A stretch of DNA of 64,000 nt from UBA2883 sp964017965 (GTDB taxonomy: Bacteria; Cyanobacteriota; Vampirovibrionia; Gastranaerophilales; Gastranaerophilaceae): positions 1 to 64,000 of the forward strand of contig CAXHNV010000001.1 in NCBI GenBank assembly GCA_964017965.1, written 5' to 3'. Below are positions 63,460 to 64,000 of the stretch, piece by piece. Within the stretch, counting starts at the first letter, position 1, and each line of letters opens with the position of its first letter. Position numbers and translations under genes: made by a program. The notes beneath the pieces were generated by a model, which did not search any database, had not been told where the DNA came from, and saw only the letters and a program-made list of their open reading frames with translations.

Positions 63460-63549
63460 GGAAACGTGGCCGAGTCGGCTGAAGGCGGCACCCTGCTAAG
63501 GTGTTATGTGGAGCAATCTGCATCGTGGGTTCGAATCCCACCGTTTCCG
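63460..63549 (+). tRNA. tRNA-Ser (GCU)
   Basis: This 90-nt tRNA has acceptor GGAAACG paired with CGTTTCC and discriminator G. The D arm is GCC-loop-GGC. The anticodon loop CTGCTAA carries the anticodon GCT at 63495-63497. A long variable arm is as expected of tRNA-Ser, and the T arm GTGGG-TTCGAAT-CCCAC is canonical. It reads AGC and AGU codons. CCA is not encoded. Confidence 0.97.
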
Positions 63550-63553
63550 AATT

Positions 63554-63583
63554 AAAAGCACCTGCAACTGTAGGTGCTTTTTT
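63554..63583 (+). terminator. Terminator after tRNA-Ser
   Basis: The stem AAAAGCACCT with its complement is followed by extra T's (TTTTTT), directly behind the tRNA. Confidence 0.85.
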
Positions 63584-63609
63584 ACATTTATAATCTATCC
63601 CGCCTGCTC

Positions 63610-63638
63610 TTGACAATAATTAGATATCTAACTATAAT
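63610..63638 (+). promoter_or_regulatory. Consensus promoter with palindromic operator, marR-like gene
   Basis: A perfect -35 TTGACA (63610-63615) and a perfect -10 TATAAT (63633-63638) are 17 bp apart. The spacer holds the 12-bp palindrome TTAGATATCTAA (63620-63631), which shares TTAG...CTAA half-sites with SlyA-type operators. Binding there would block polymerase. Confidence 0.8.
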
Positions 63639-63644
63639 TGTTTT

Positions 63645-64000
63645 ATGAGATGTGGACTTTCATTAATATCTAAAATTCAAGAAAAAGGAAACCGTTTTAT
63701 ATTAGAAGAATTAAAGAAAAACGGAGCAGGAGGACTTGTTCCAAGTCATGGTGATATTCTTATGTGTCTTTATAATTTTGATAAAATGACTATGAAAGAT
63801 ATTGCCGAAAAAATCCACAGAACAAAACCAACCGTGACGGTTTTAATTGATAAACTTGAAAAATTAGGTTTTGTCGAAAGACAATCCTCTGAAACCGATA
63901 ATCGTAGCACTATTATTGTTTTAACTAAAAAAGGACAAACATTTAAACCGGTTTTTGAAAAAATCTCAGAAGATTTGAATAATATGCTTTATAAGAATTT
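63645..64000 (+). CDS. MarR/SlyA-family regulator (truncated by window end)
   Basis: The visible 118 residues have the MarR winged-helix layout. Helix 1 is LISKIQEKGNRFILEELKK, then GLVPSHGDILMCLYNFDKM, a recognition-helix region MKDIAEKIHRTKPTVTVLIDKLEKLGFVER near residues 50-80, and the wing (SSETDNRSTIIVLTKKG). The gene continues past the window edge. No Shine-Dalgarno precedes the ATG, and the -10 lies 6 nt upstream, so the mRNA is probably leaderless. A palindrome in the promoter spacer suggests autoregulation. The target genes would lie downstream, outside the window. Confidence 0.85.
   Translation, partial: MRCGLSLISKIQEKGNRFILEELKKNGAGGLVPSHGDILMCLYNFDKMTMKDIAEKIHRTKPTVTVLIDKLEKLGFVERQSSETDNRSTIIVLTKKGQTFKPVFEKISEDLNNMLYKN

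Overview
The window is AT-rich bacterial chromosome with short intergenic gaps and long same-strand runs. It carries an outer-membrane autotransporter, an SLH-domain protein, peptidoglycan genes, a cyanobacterial/plant-like glutamate-cysteine ligase, a VKOR-DsbA fusion, BioY and HEAT-repeat proteins. Together these fit a non-photosynthetic relative of cyanobacteria from animal gut (Melainabacteria/Vampirovibrionia, Gastranaerophilales). This placement is inference from gene content. No rRNA or other phylogenetic marker was compared.

Layout. 1-9.6 kb: a 2,720-residue autotransporter and a phosphodiester-glycosidase-family protein. 9.8-14.9 kb: a minus-strand run (LmeA-like, GerMN, HicB-like, RimI-like, BioY), a Y-family polymerase and a HEAT-repeat protein. 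15-21 kb: an orphan sensor kinase, a hexapeptide acyltransferase, a lineage-type hypothetical membrane protein and an EF-hand protein with an HExxH motif. 20.8-27.3 kb: bioA-bioD, an SLH protein, lysS, thiL and a small unknown. 27.4-34.5 kb: an eight-gene leftward glycan operon whose core (RmlA, RmlB, WecE, acetyltransferases, GT56) matches synthesis and transfer of dTDP-Fuc4NAc. 35.2-38.6 kb: a rightward glycan operon (ferredoxin/F420-dehydrogenase-like protein, polysaccharide pyruvyl transferase, GT2). 38.6-42.8 kb: Ugd and three GT2 enzymes on the minus strand. 42.9-50.7 kb: murF-mraY-murD-ftsW-murG-rsgA-polyprenyl synthase. 50.7-64 kb: gshA, a lysophospholipid acyltransferase-like gene, a nitrilase-family amidohydrolase, dacB, two unknowns, a DegT aminotransferase, a lytic transglycosylase, GT9, queH, VKOR-DsbA, mgtC, two small proteins, tRNA-Ser(GCU) and a truncated marR.

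The most striking feature lies between the two divergent glycan operons (34506-35151). A perfect 35-bp inverted repeat brackets a 576-bp segment that encodes a compact tyrosine recombinase. Each repeat is itself a 13+4+13 palindrome with an asymmetric centre, as expected of a recombinase site. Each repeat ends 11-19 bp from the first start codon of the operon it faces. An extended -10 promoter (TGC-TATAAT) straddles the inner edge of the left repeat and points out to the Fuc4NAc operon. The opposite inner edge has no such box. Inverting the segment would move the promoter to the pyruvyl-transferase operon. I read this as a self-contained phase switch that selects between two surface glycans. 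The recombinase frame is split at an in-phase A_AAA_AAA heptamer, so its production may depend on -1 frameshifting. The same leftward operon also holds a (CT)15 tract inside an acyltransferase gene, a second potentially variable element.

Other recurring signals are a set of genes without Shine-Dalgarno sequences whose -10 box lies 6-7 nt before the ATG (probable leaderless mRNAs), a marR promoter with a palindromic operator filling its spacer, and an intrinsic terminator placed just upstream of the VKOR-DsbA start codon.
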